From: Lithodes maja
Taxonomy: Eukaryota; Arthropoda; Malacostraca; Decapoda; Lithodidae
DNA: 64,000 bases
Direction: 5' to 3'
Assembly: GCA_037953745.1 (NCBI GenBank)
Contig: JBAKBP010003170.1
Location: forward strand, 95,253 to 159,252
Below, piece by piece: positions 1 to 10,085 of the stretch. Each line of letters starts with the position of its first letter. Within the stretch, counting starts at the first letter, position 1. Below the pieces are notes generated by a model. It searched no databases. It was given only the letters and a program-made list of their open reading frames with translations, and was not told the DNA's origin. A program made the translations under genes and the position numbers.

Positions 1-222
1 GCATTCTTGATGGTCAAGCTAAAGGAGGAAGATAGAGATGTTACCCGCTTTCTTTGGTTCAGCGACATTAGTGACTCTGAATGTCCGGTCATCATATACC
101 GTTTTCGGGTTGTACTCTTTGGAGCCATGTGTTCACAGTTTTTGTTAAATGCCACAATCAAAAAACATCTAGCTGATACTCATGAGGACACAAGTAAACT
201 ATCTCGCGGATTATATATAGAA
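1..222 (+). pseudogene. BEL/Pao reverse transcriptase fragment
   Basis: This is the left-hand edge of copy A pol. The reading contains the Pao RT block around VKLKEEDRDVTRFLWF and CSQFLLNAT, and stops at SRGLYI, where the catalytic YIDN box of copy B should follow. At this point the SINE's poly-T edge begins. The active-site region is therefore lost in this copy. The upstream part of RT lies before the window. Confidence 0.9.
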
Positions 223-785
223 TTTTTTTTTTTTTTTTTTTTTTTTTTTCTATATTCCAACTTACTTCCTCTCGGGCATAGGCTGAGAGCCTTAACATTC
301 ACCGCTTTACAATGAACAGTGAAGCCCGTGAGGTCTTGTTCCAGTCTAGGGAGTGAGACATGTGAAGCACGTAGAGTACAACGAGCACCTGCCATCTTGC
401 CTTCACATGAGGCACGGTGCTCACTCATGGCCCGAAACGACCCCATCTCTGAAGCCACCTCGTTCCCGTGTTTCACTGTCTCACCACCTACACTCGGACT
501 CTCACACTTACACACACACAATGCCACCTGTTGAGCAGATAACTCACCAGGCATTGCACCCCTATAGCATATTTTGAATATGGGAATATTCGTACAGTGC
601 TATTTAATCAGGGAACAATGAGGGTATTTTATTAACGTTTTGGTGGGCTTGTGGTAATGCACTGATACTAGGTACAGCACAAATTCCATCCCAATAATAT
701 CTTCCCATTGATACATCGGGATTTGAACCCGGGACCTTTGGATTACCAGGCCAGTGGCAAGACCACTCCACCACACCTCCCCTTT
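223..785 (-). mobile_element. tRNA-derived SINE inserted in Pao copy A
   Basis: On the minus strand the unit starts near 785 and runs to an A-run read as poly-T at 223-249. Near its 5' end (about 720-785) are a tRNA-like A-box region (GTGGTGGAGTGGTCTTGCC) and a B-box region (GGTCCCGGGTTCAAATCCC), the internal RNA polymerase III promoter layout of tRNA-derived SINEs. Comparison with Pao copy B shows this stretch is extra: Pao sequence resumes at about 786 (TTGCAGGGTTCTAGCGAG). About 10 bp of Pao next to the poly-T edge are lost or mutated, so I could not read a clean target duplication. The middle part (250-700) has no recognised homology and might include a second small insert. Confidence 0.7.
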
Positions 786-830
786 TGCAGGGTTCTAGCG
801 AGTCAGGATGATTTGTTATATACATACTGG

Positions 831-1954
831 ATCGGTACTAGGACCAATTCTCTTTCTAATTTACATCAACGACATAGATGAGGGTCTCACCTGTACAATC
901 TCAAAATTTGCTGATGATACAAAAATTGCAAATAGCGTACTCTCAAAAGAACAAGTTGACGATATGCAACACAATCTAGATAAATTGTCATGTTGGGCCC
1001 AAATTTGGCAAATGAGTTTCAATGCGGATAAATGTAAAGTACAGTACTACATATCGGATACCTAAATGAGAAAGCAAACTATTCGATGAATGGCACTCAG
1101 CTTAAGAATGTAAACAGAGAAACCGATCTGGGAGTAACAATATCGAGTAACCTAAAACCGAGTCAACAATGTTCAGAAGTTGTTAAGAAGGCAAACAAAA
1201 TAATTGGCTTTATAGGCAGGTCATTTGAGCATAAATCCAAAGAAGTTATCCTAACCCTTTACAATTCCTTAGTCCGCCCTCTTCTGGAATACTGCGTTCA
1301 ATCCTGGTGCCCTTATTACCAAAAAGATATAAACAAGCTAGAACGAGTTCAACGTAGAGTTACCAAAATGATACCTAGCCTAAAGAACAAACCATACGAA
1401 GAGCGTCTTAGAGAATTAAATCTATTTCCTTTAACCCAGCGCAGATTAAGAGGCGACTTAATTCAAGTGTTCAAAATCATCAAAGGCATCGACAATATGA
1501 ACTGTAGTAAGTACTTCACTATCGACCAATCTAATTACACGCGGGGAAACGGTTGCAAAATTATTGGTAAATCTTTTAACTCGCACGAATCTAAGAATTT
1601 CTTCTTCAATCGAGTTGTCAACTTGTGGAATGGGCTTCCCCGAAACGTTATAGACTGCATCACCGTTGATTCATTTAAACTCCGCCTAGACAAATATCTC
1701 GCATCAAACCCGCGACTGACTGCGTTTGTAAATTAATAACTTTATTTTATCCCCCCCTCACTTACTAACCCATCTGTCCCCTACTAACTTCCTAATCCTG
1801 CCACGGACATTAGTTCCAGGGCAGTAATTCCCTTTCCAATGTTCCCTTACCCACTCTAAACCACTGTTTGGACACTTGATCCTCAGTGTTTTGGAGGACA
1901 AGCAACCTAGAAGGGTCACTGGATCTGTTGTTGCTTGATTTCCTTTGTACTTTG
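831..1954 (+). mobile_element. CR1-like LINE 3' fragment (same family as LINE D)
   Basis: A 5'-truncated non-LTR retrotransposon fragment. It encodes the RT palm end (SVLGPILFLIYINDID, FADDTKIA) and the C-terminal thumb and region beyond. Its translation closely matches LINE D at 25255-26262 on the other strand. There is a frame break near 1065. The 3' UTR follows 1735 and ends in a short repeated tail (TTTCCTTTGTACTTTGTAC). Flanking Pao sequence gives a short duplication TACTGG at 825-830 and 1955-1960. The fragment is not capable of moving by itself. Confidence 0.9.
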
Positions 1955-3764
1955 TACTGGCAAGCACGCAGATTGTTTGCGGATGCTCATCTATTTCTCC
2001 GCGAGTGGGTTACTAATAGTGAAGATCTTCAGAGTTTGATACAGGTGGACGGTACGGCATCTCATAACCAGGAAAAGTCCAGAAATTTGGGGATGATCTG
2101 GCAACCTAAATATGACATACTAACTTTTCAAACAAGGTCTTTTGCTCAGCAGACAGGAGCGCACACAAAAAGAATTCTGTTGAGCAAAGTTGCGCAATTT
2201 TTTGATCCTTTGGGTCTAGCATTACCCGTTACCATAAGAGCTAGGATTCTAATGCAGGAAGTTTGGAGACGTAAAATAGGATGGGATGACAGTTTGCCTG
2301 AGGACCTGAATGACCAAGGGACATTGTTGTTGAATGATTATGCCATCCTATGTACTAAACCTATACCTCGTAAAGTGGCGGCGTTCGGTGACGTTACGTT
2401 ACACATGTTTTGCGATGCTAGCGCCACGGCATACGGGGTAGCCATATATGTCGTTACTTCATTTGGGGCACATTTAGTTACAGCCCGGGCCAAGGTAGCC
2501 CCGGTTAAAAAGGTAACTATCCCTAAAATGGAATTGACTGCCATGCTGCTATTAACACGTCTGGTGCAACATGTACGCGCAGCATACGAGAGCTAATTAA
2601 ATATTGAAATCGTTCATGTTTGGTGCGATAGTCAGGTCGCACTCAACTGGATACATAGCAAGAAGTCTCTGCCAGTTTATGTGCTGAATTGGGTAGATGA
2701 GATTAGAGCCCTTTTGCCAGATGTTGCATATCATTATGTAAATACAAAAGAAAACCCTAGTGATCTCATAACTAGGGGTATAACGGCTAGCCAATTAGTG
2801 AAGTCCGAATTGTGGTGGCATGGTCCAAAGTGGCTGCTCCATGAAAGTGAATGGACGATTTGGCATGCTGTTGGTGAGGGACTTCTGCCACTGGAAGCAG
2901 TGGCAGTTACAGCCCAACCAAATGAGCCACCGGGTTCAATCATAGAGTGGGCAAGATTCGGTGACTATAATAAACTAGTCAGAGTTGTCGCTTGGGTATT
3001 GCGATATGTATCCAATATCAAGCTTAAAGTAACGGGCCAACTCTGCAACAAGGGTCACCACATTGATGCTCGTGAATTTAAAGCAGCTGAAGTAACTTTG
3101 ATCAAATGGGTTCAAGTAGAAACCTTTTCCAATGAATTAGAATCCTTGCAAAGCTCGAATAAGACATTAATGCCTAATATAGTGCGTCAACTAAGGTTGC
3201 ACCTAGACAAAGGCCTCATCAGGTGTGAGGGTCGCCTGAAGTGGTCGGGTGTAACAGTCGGCACAAACCGCCCTATACTTATGCCAACAAGACATCACGT
3301 TACTGATCTATTGATCATACGTGCACATAGGGAAGTAAAACACTACGGGGTATGTCATATTATACCAAATTTACGTCTCACATGGTGGATACCCAGAGTT
3401 CGACAAGTAGCTCGGCGCGTAGTAAGAAAGTGTGTAATATGCCAGAGACTAAAAGGTAAACCATATGCAACTGGACCAGCTCCACCTCTACCTGAATGCC
3501 TTGTAAAGCACATAGAACCTTTCCAAGATGTAGGGTTAGATTACACAGGGGCATTGAAGACGAGAGAGCATGAAAATATCAAAATATCTAGTATCAAAAT
3601 ATCTAAAGGATATGAGTAGTGATCCTACTATCATCACTTTTTTGGGAGAGAAGAAGTGCGAATGGAGGTTCATTCCAGTTAAGGCACCTTGGTTTGGTGG
3701 AATGTGGGAACGGTGTGTCGGCACAGTAAAGTCAGGACTCAGAGCGGTAGTAGGACGTGCTCTA
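1955..3764 (+). pseudogene. BEL/Pao pol: RT end, RNase H and integrase (broken)
   Basis: Continues copy A pol. It encodes the RT connection (RRLFADAHLFLREW), the RNase H-like region (FCDASATAYGVAIY) and the integrase N-terminal zinc-binding part (RAHREVKHYG and later CVICQRLKG). A stop is present near 2594. The integrase core is damaged: after VGLDYTGALKTREHE about 240 bp present in copy B are missing, including the second catalytic aspartate (SDNAP motif). Two copies of TATCAAAATATCTA (3577-3590 and 3592-3605) mark the deletion junction. The third catalytic residue region (GGMWERCVG) remains. The reading is cut by the TTAA insertion at 3765. Confidence 0.9.
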
Positions 3765-3768
3765 TTAA

Positions 3769-4382
3769 CCTAACAAGTGCGCATGGGGGTAATTGGAAAC
3801 GTCCCCCTGTGCTGACGTATTTGAGGTGTTTCCGTCACTAAAATATTCATTGTACCATTAATAGCATTAATACTTATCCATATGCGCCTATTATGGGTTG
3901 ATTATAAAGGTATTAACCTGAAACAACAATAAAACGAGTGAAAACAGCGTTTGGATGGTCAAAATCGGAGATATAGCCCGCGAGTTGTATAATGTATGGG
4001 TGAGGCAACCTGCTTTCCCGCCAATTTCCCCCAAGGCCACTGAGACACAGTCGATCGATACTCTCTCTCTCTCTCTCTTGCACTCGCTTGCCATCAGTGA
4101 TGACAACACCCTGCTTGCAACTCGCTAATGTTAGCACGAAAATATACCTCAGAATAAGGGAATAACAGGGAAAATAGGTGATAACTGAAGGAGAGGAGGA
4201 AAGTGGGGAAGGAGGGGAGGTAGAGGACTGAGAATTTGCATGGCCCAGGGGCCCAAAATTTTTTTTTTGTTTTTTTGTTTTTTTTTTCGATGTCAAAAGT
4301 TGATTTTTTGTTTTACTTACTCTCAAGAGTCTCCCCGCAGTCCGCCGGGGGAACTCTTAAGAGTCTCCCCGCAGTTCCCGGG
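3769..4382 (+). mobile_element. TTAA-flanked miniature element, family T2
   Basis: A 614-bp non-coding insert flanked by TTAA at 3765-3768 and 4383-4386, interrupting Pao integrase; the empty site is present in copy B near 18650. Ends begin CCTAACAAGTGCGCAT and finish CAGTTCCCGGG. Near the right end lie two palindromes, ACTCTCAAGAGT (4319-4330) and ACTCTTAAGAGT (4353-4364), each followed by CTCCCCGCAGT and a CCGGG-type motif. Inside are a (CT)n run, poly-T stretches and no usable ORF. TTAA target use is the hallmark of the piggyBac superfamily, so mobilisation by a piggyBac-type transposase is inferred. Other copies: 22738-23363, 56027-56660 and the partial copy 56665-58406. Confidence 0.88.
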
Positions 4383-4386
4383 TTAA

Positions 4387-5546
4387 AGAAGAGGGAGTTG
4401 ACGACAGTCCTCACAGAGATAGAGGCAGTAGTGAATGATCGTCCGCTTACATATGTGTACACCGACCTGCAAGAACCAATACCATTAACGCCAGCTCACT
4501 TGCTATATGGAAAACCATTGACTGCGTTTCCATCTGATTTCCAATCCATAGTAGAGTTAGAGGATCCCTCATTGTACTCTGAGCTAGCGGTGTCTAAGAG
4601 ATACCAGTATATATCAAGGATAATAGAAGATTTTAGAAAACGGTGGATTAATGAATATCTGTTAGCATTGAGGGAAAGGAGTGTTACTCCCTTTGGTAGA
4701 CCAACGGCACCTACAGTTGGTGAAGTTGTTTTAATTAACCCTCCAGCCCCGGCTATGTATTATATATATATTCCTCGAAACCCGGGTGTTTTGGCCGAAA
4801 AACGTCTAGGCTAGGCTACCATATATTTGTTAATCAGACTGCTTCCCGCATTCCCGCGCATCCCCAAGCATAGCTGTGTTATTTACCTGTAGAATGGCGT
4901 TAAGTAGAGCTCTCTAAGTCAACTGGTTGAGCTGTGATGATGATTTCATTGGAGATAACTTTATGGCCAAAACAGCCACTTTACACTACTTTTCGATACT
5001 TAACAACAACATACAGGCACACACGAACAAGCGACGCTCTCCTTTTTGTGGCCGGAGATGCGGGGCGTCGGTCCAGCCGGCTGTTGTTTACATGCGTCGG
5101 ACCGACGCCTCGCACACCAAGCTCACAGGCTTTGACCTCATGGGTGTTTAAGAGCCCTTCCGGGCAGCTCGTGTATGCTTTTTTATGGGCGTTCAAGAGC
5201 CCTTCCGGGAACAGAGGGTTAAAGAAGATAGTCCTCGTTTATACTGTACTGGAAATTGGGCCGCGTGTTGGAGGTATACATGGGGGCAGACTCTGTAGAG
5301 TGGGTGGCGCTATTGAAGACAGCCACTGAAACTACTGTTCGTCCTATCGCACGTTTGTACGCTTTGGAGCTCGATTCTGCATTGCAATCTGATGCTCCAC
5401 CTGTTATTGCTGGGTCCGAGGATTCTCAAAGGAACGACTCACCTCTCACTGATGGTGATCATTCTCGGACCGGGACGCGTCCCAGACGCGCTGCTGCTGG
5501 TGCCGTCGACATGTGGCGTCAGAAGATAGCCTCTGGGCAACTTTAA
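4387..5546 (+). pseudogene. BEL/Pao integrase C-terminal and pol tail region (broken)
   Basis: Resumes the integrase after the T2 insert (TTVLTEIEAVVNDRPLTY, LTPAHLLYGKPL). It is cut again by a TTAA element at 4735 and then resumes at 5223 (LYWKLGRVLEVYMGADSVEW). The tail ends at 5546 with a proline- and arginine-rich segment and GQL-stop just before the polypurine tract. This C-terminal domain downstream of the integrase is usual in BEL/Pao pol. The matching piece of copy B is at 15874-16195. Confidence 0.88.
4739..5218 (+). mobile_element. TTAA-flanked piggyBac-derived MITE, family T1
   Basis: A 480-bp insert flanked by TTAA at 4735-4738 and 5219-5222; the empty TTAA exists in Pao copy B near 18293. 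Its ends (CCCTCCAGCCCCGG and CAGAGGG) match those of the full-length piggyBac at 45069-49563. The right end carries two copies of a partly palindromic motif, GGGTGTTTAAGAGCCC (5142-5157) and GGGCGTTCAAGAGCCC (5187-5202), each followed by TTCCGGG, 45 bp apart as in the full-length element. It has no coding capacity. It is a non-autonomous derivative by this shared-end evidence. Confidence 0.93.
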
Positions 5547-5567
5547 GTTTAAGGTGGGGTTCAGGTA

Positions 5568-5584
5568 TTTTTTTGTGGGGGGAG
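5568..5584 (+). promoter_or_regulatory. Pao polypurine tract (plus-strand primer)
   Basis: T-rich then G-rich run (GTGGGGGGAG) immediately before the LTR of copy A; the same run is found complemented next to the copy B 3' LTR at 15837-15850. Its position right before the 3' LTR fits the primer for second-strand cDNA synthesis. Confidence 0.75.
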
Positions 5585-6868
5585 TGTATCGTAAATACGA
5601 TAGGCTATGACTCTTTTGTGATCCCGTATGTCTCTGTGACGTCACGGTCGCTCCTGCAGCACGACGTAGGACGAGTAGATCGTATATTATAAGATTGTAA
5701 ATAAGTTAAGTTATAAAAGGCCTAATATGCTATTAACCCTTCCTACCCGGGCTGCCTTAGGTAAGGACAGCACGAAAGAAGGGCCGCTACCCGGTATGCC
5801 TTATCTAAGGCATGAGCTTAATAGCCTAATTAAGCTTGGTCCGAACGCCGTGCGTACGACCTATGTCAACAAACCCAAGCGTTCGTCACCGCACCTCCGA
5901 AAACAAGAAGGAGAAGACTCCTCAATGTTATTGTTCTGACGTCATGACGAAATTAGTGTCTAAAAAGCCCCCATATTGGCAACATCTCTGCAATATTGGC
6001 TCCACTGAAATCGTCATCACAACTGAACCAGTTGACTTACAGAGCTCTACTAAATGCCAAAATACAGATTGAAAACTGCACTATGATTATAGATGAGTGG
6101 GAAAGTTCTAGCAGTGAAAATAAACATAAATACGGTAGCCTAGGCCTAGACGTTTTTCGGCCATATCACCCGGGTAGGGGCGACCGTCATTAGCTAAGAC
6201 AGCCCGGGGAGGATGGGTTAAGCAATATTGCCATGGTCTTATGTAGTACTGTATATATGAATTTATCGTATATATTAATATAATTTATCGTATAGAGCAA
6301 CCTAGATGCGGTACGATAATTTGGGCTCCTGGCGTTTGCCAAGGCAGCAAGGTGTGCCTCTGAGGAAGAGAGAGCAGAGCCTTCACGAACACCGACCAGT
6401 TAACATCTATTTTCCGCCCTCAGTTGATCGCGCTTTTGTGCCTCTAATCACAATACACTGACAGCAATACAAACAGCTACATCATCACGACGCTCTCATC
6501 GACGCCATGACTGACTGACAGATAAGCATAATATTCATGTCCATTCCCATGTAATAATTTATTCTTTCTTTCACTTGACTCGAGTCTCGGGACCGAAGTC
6601 TCGTTCCCCATTGTCCACCATATTGAGTAAACGTTCTCCCTTGCCTCATTGCCACGTGAAACTATTGGTGAGTTAATACCTGGCTAATATTAACCCTTAT
6701 AACCTTACCCTATATATAAATTTATTATGCGAGACCTTTGGATATAAATTAGCTTGTTTCAGATTGAATTCAATTTAGATATGGAGTACCGGTAGTTTTA
6801 ATTTAGATTGATTTTATTTTATTCATTATAGCTTAGTAATATTTAACTTCCATTGATAGTTTACCACA
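5585..6868 (+). repeat. BEL/Pao copy A 3' LTR
   Basis: Begins TGTATCGTAAATACGAT (or two bases later) and ends GATAGTTTACCACA. About 800 bp once the nested T3 element (5737-6217) is subtracted. The same sequence occurs as the two LTRs of copy B (13771-15836 and 24307-30099), also about 800 bp after removing inserts. The sequence after 6868 shows no LTR homology. The matching 5' LTR is outside the window, so the target duplication of this copy cannot be checked. Confidence 0.92.
5737..6217 (-). mobile_element. TTAA-flanked miniature element, family T3, in Pao LTR
   Basis: A 481-bp insert flanked by TTAA at 5733-5736 and 6218-6221. Both LTRs of Pao copy B have the empty site (CTTAATAGCATATTAGG near 15690 and 24957). 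The left end carries two palindromes 44 bp apart: TGCCTTAGGTAAGGACA (5753-5769) and TGCCTTATCTAAGGCA (5797-5812), each next to a CCGG motif. A related palindrome sits by CCCGGG at the right end (6185-6202). On the minus strand it shares blocks with T1 (GGCCGAAAAACGTCTAGGC, and a GTAGAGCTCTGTAAGTCAAC block). It is therefore a divergent relative of T1 and has no coding capacity. Confidence 0.88.
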
Positions 6869-7952
6869 GCAACTATTCTTTATTTCCCCTGAGCCTTATA
6901 GTTGCTTATCTACTTAAGAATTATCCCCTCTTACTTTAATGTTAATATCTAGTTGCTGTCCTATCAGATCCTATACTATTGATAGCTAATCGGCATGGAG
7001 CCTTCTCTATCAAGAATAACTATTATCCTATTAACACATCATAATTTTATTTATATACATAAGTCTAGTATCTTTCCCTTTAGTTTGTCCCATAAGAACA
7101 CATCAATTATTATTTATGGGAACCACTGGGTTAGTCAAGCATTTTCTCTCTTTCTTTCATCACCTCAGAGCTGGCCAATAGCTCAACTGGAAATCTCCGC
7201 TCTCCTCTACTTTTTGTCGTCCCTCTTGAACCGCTTGGCTGTAGGTATGCAAGCCAGCGATGTGACGACAGGCGGCCGGATACTGGAGGTGTATCCGCCT
7301 AGTAGGGGAGAGCGATGCTAGGCCCGAGGTGGACTTTACTGGAACAAGTGATGAGGGCTGGGAGGCTGGAATAAGTGGATCCGAGTTCCCTTGGGTGCCC
7401 AAGCGAGAGAGAGAATGTGGGTTGCAAGAAGTTAGCCCAGTGGAGCCCGAGGGGTGAATGACCCCGGCAGCCTCTTCCACCCCCTTGATATAGTCCCGCC
7501 TCCAGCTCTCCGGCGCTGTGATTGGCTGAGCCGTCCGCTCGGCCGTGCAACATTCTGGCCGCGCGCTTTGAATATTCCTACCATTCGCCTCCACTCTTCT
7601 CTCTTCATAATACGTTCCTGGAAGCTGGTTGCGAATGTCTTTTAGTGGCTTACAGGAGTATAGGGCTGGCACTGATGCATTAGACCCATGGCAACCAGAG
7701 GAAACAGCCTGTGAAGAGAGCGAGAGCGAGTTAAAGTGCGAGGCGGTACGCGTAGCCGTCAGCTCCGAAAATGGAGGCTTCTGATTGGTCGGCCGGGAGG
7801 GCGTGGCATGTTTACTCGGTGGGCCCGGAATGTCAAACTCAGCTGGCCTAAAGGGAAGGTTAAAGGGAGCGCGGTGATTGGCGGATGGCCTTTTTACCTT
7901 AGTACCATTTAAGAAGGGTCAGCCAGGGAATAAGGAATAGTGTTTTTTTTTA
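6869..7952. other. Unassigned DNA between Pao A and the first SINE-like repeat
   Basis: AT-rich at first (6869-7140), then GC-richer (7160-7900). A 170-codon minus-strand reading exists at 7160-7672, but it shows no recognisable domain, membrane segment or repeat, and I do not call it a gene. No repeat shared with the rest of the window was seen. It may be host intergenic DNA or the degraded leading part of whatever element carried the helicase at 8690-10750. Confidence 0.4.
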
Positions 7953-8384
7953 GTTGTTGTTGTTGTTGTTGTTGTTCCCCAGGCTGTCTGGCCGAACAGC
8001 CCCAAGGTCTCGAGCAAGGCCAAGGCCATAAACGAGCGCCCCCCAAAAAATCCTCCCTGCTTACCACTAACAAAGCCCGGGTGACCGAAGCCACTCCAAG
8101 GCAGGGAGCTGAGGAGGGTGCGGAAACGCCCGGGAAACCAAAGCCCCACCCAAGGCCCTGTGCCCCTCAGCAATTATGAAGGGAAAGTTGAGGGGTAAGG
8201 GAAAAATGTGACACTTTGGCTCCCAATCTGCCAACTTCTAGGTTGGCAGTAGGGAGGTCAATCCACGGAAAAGACGCCGCCACTTGAGATCTAGAAGATA
8301 TATAAGTAAAAGGAACAGTCAGAGTAAGCTATGGGTATGGCAGAGATCGCTCAGTTCTCACTCGGATAGACCAGCCCATCACCA
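7953..8384 (-). repeat. SINE-like interspersed repeat, copy 1
   Basis: About 430 bp, from a (GTT)n run at 7953 to the sequence GACCAGCCCATCACCA at 8384. It is strongly similar along its length to 9672-10085. On the minus strand the (AAC)n run forms the 3' tail. I see no convincing pol III A/B boxes. It could be a SINE with an unusual head or the 3' end of an unseen LINE. Flanking duplication is not evident for this copy. Confidence 0.7.
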
Positions 8385-8689
8385 CATGACTAGAACCCAA
8401 TCCTCTCAGCATCAGCTAGGAAAGGCCCTAGAAAGCCGCCTTTGGCGGGGGGATAGCTCCCCTATTTCAACTCCTTTCGGGGTTGGGCACCCGCCCGTTA
8501 CATAGGTTAATTAGGGTCCTACGGGTCATGATTTCTGCCCTACCTATTATGAATGGACAGTTAGGCCAGCAGCTGCAAAACCTGCTGTATGCCACAGCAG
8601 GTTTTACAGTCTGTGGAGTGTGGCGTACTCTGTCTGAGTACTCACTAGGGGTACAAAATTCATACAGAGGAAGAGGTGTATTATGAGGC
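8385..8689. other. Unassigned spacer before helicase remnant
   Basis: About 300 bp with no coding potential that I can support. It holds a short imperfect inverted repeat around CAAAACCTGCTG / CAGCAGGTTTT (8577-8606), which could form a hairpin. No homology with other parts of the window. Confidence 0.4.
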
Positions 8690-9130
8690 CGAGCAGGATT
8701 ATGACGATGTACAGTTTCAAGTAGCGGCTAGTAATGTGGACTGGACTGAAGATGCTAGGAAATTAGAGCTAACTCCTAAAGACCAAAGTGGCTAGAGGAG
8801 ACTAAGAAGATTTACACTACATCGAGACAGGATAAAGAAATGGGAGGACTTCCAGATGAATTGAATGTCAAACAGTTTTGTGCCTTTGCCATTGTCCAAA
8901 ATTTCATTTAACAAGCATTTGAGAAAGGACTTGAGAATGTTTCCCAGCTCTTACTTAATATATCTGGAGCAGCTGGCACAGGGAAGTCTTTCTGGCTTAA
9001 CACTGTGAAACACTACGCCTCAACTGTGTTTAGTTCTGGTTTTATCACTGCAGCAGCTCCCTCTGGTACAGCTGCTTATCTCATTGGTGGTGAGACACTT
9101 CACAGTTTACTGTACCTGCCAGTTGGGACA

Positions 9131-9200
9131 GATTGACAGTGACAGATTGCAAGAGCTTCAGCAGAGATTGACAGTGACAGATTGCAAGAGCTTCAGCAGA
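9131..9200 (+). repeat. 35-bp tandem duplication in helicase remnant
   Basis: Two adjacent copies of a 35-bp unit beginning GATTGACAGTGACAG (9131-9165, 9166-9200). As 35 is not a multiple of three, this alone breaks the helicase reading frame between the GTAAYLIGG block and Walker B. Confidence 0.9.
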
Positions 9201-9671
9201 GATTCAAATGTGTTGGCATTTTGGTGATCGATGAAAAGTCAATGATTGGGCAGGAAGTTTTCCACCAGGTTAGTCAGAGACTGTAGGAAGCTAGGCCACA
9301 CACTCGTCAGTTGCCTTTTGGGGGGGGGTGTCCATTATTCTGCTTGGTGACTGGAAACAGCTACCACCTGTCTGTGACTCCTCTCTCTACAATGACAAAG
9401 TTAAGAAACCAAGAGTTACAATTTGTATCAGCTTTTTCAAGACACTATCATATTTGACAAGATTCAGCGGCAAGAAGGAGATGAACAGAAGCCATTTAGG
9501 GAAGAACTTCAACGCCTAGGTGATGGAAGTTTTAGTCTCGTAGATTGGAATAAGTGGCGGGCATGATCTATGGATTTATTACCATATGATGAAAGGCATG
9601 ACTTCTTGGAGAATGGTATCTATGCATGTGCTTTAAAAAAGGATATGGTAGAACACAACATCTGCAAAGTT

Positions 9672-10085
9672 GTTGTTGTTGTTGTTGTTGTTCCCCAAGC
9701 TGCCTGGCCGAACAGCCCCAAGGCCCCGAGGAAGGCCAAGGCCATAAACGAGCGACCCCACAGAACCCTCTCTGCCGACCACAATAAAGCCTGGGTGACC
9801 GAAGCCACTCCATGGCGGGGGGCTGAGAGGGTGCGTAAACGCCCGGGAAACCAAAGCCCCACCCAGGGCCCTGTGCCCCTCAGCAATTATGAAGAGAAAG
9901 TTGAGGGGCAAAGGAATAATGTGACGCTTTAGCTCCCAATCTTGGTAGATTGGGAGGTCAATCCACGGAAGAGACGCCGTCACTCGAGATCTAGAAAATA
10001 TATAAGTAAAAGGAACAGTCAGAGTAAGCTATGGGTATGGCAGAGATCGCTCAGGTCTCACTCTGATAGACCAGCCCATCACCAG
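9672..10085 (-). mobile_element. SINE-like interspersed repeat, copy 2, inserted in helicase remnant
   Basis: About 414 bp, matching 7953-8384. It is flanked by a 14-bp near-perfect duplication, ACATCTGCAAAGTT (9658-9671) and ACATCCGCAAAGTT (10086-10099). The helicase reading resumes after it. A long target duplication plus a simple-repeat tail ((AAC)n on the minus strand) indicates LINE-mediated retroposition. The head is not clearly tRNA-, 5S- or 7SL-like. Confidence 0.82.

Larger units (their letters stand above)
1..6868 (+). mobile_element. BEL/Pao LTR retrotransposon, copy A (3' part)
   Basis: Seen: pol sequence collinear with the better-preserved copy B further along (minus strand), followed by a polypurine tract (5568-5584) and a long terminal repeat to 6868. 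The 5' LTR, gag and protease lie outside the window to the left. The element is split by a SINE (223-785), a LINE fragment (831-1954) and three TTAA-flanked elements (3769-4382, 4739-5218, 5737-6217). For each TTAA insertion the uninterrupted empty site is present in copy B, which proves that the inserts are secondary. The copy is dead: its integrase core is deleted and its frame is broken by the inserts. Assignment to BEL/Pao rests on the protease, reverse transcriptase and integrase families seen in copy B. Confidence 0.95.

Noticed and set aside
720..785. tRNA-like sequence on the minus strand
   Set aside because: It has A- and B-box-like parts but continues into a SINE body with an A-tail and sits inside a retrotransposon; it is a SINE head, not a tRNA gene.
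4060..4080. (CT)n microsatellite
   Set aside because: Part of the T2 element, present at the same place in its other copies; not an independent feature.
7160..7672. 170-codon minus-strand open reading
   Set aside because: No domain or compositional support, GC-rich region where long chance readings occur.
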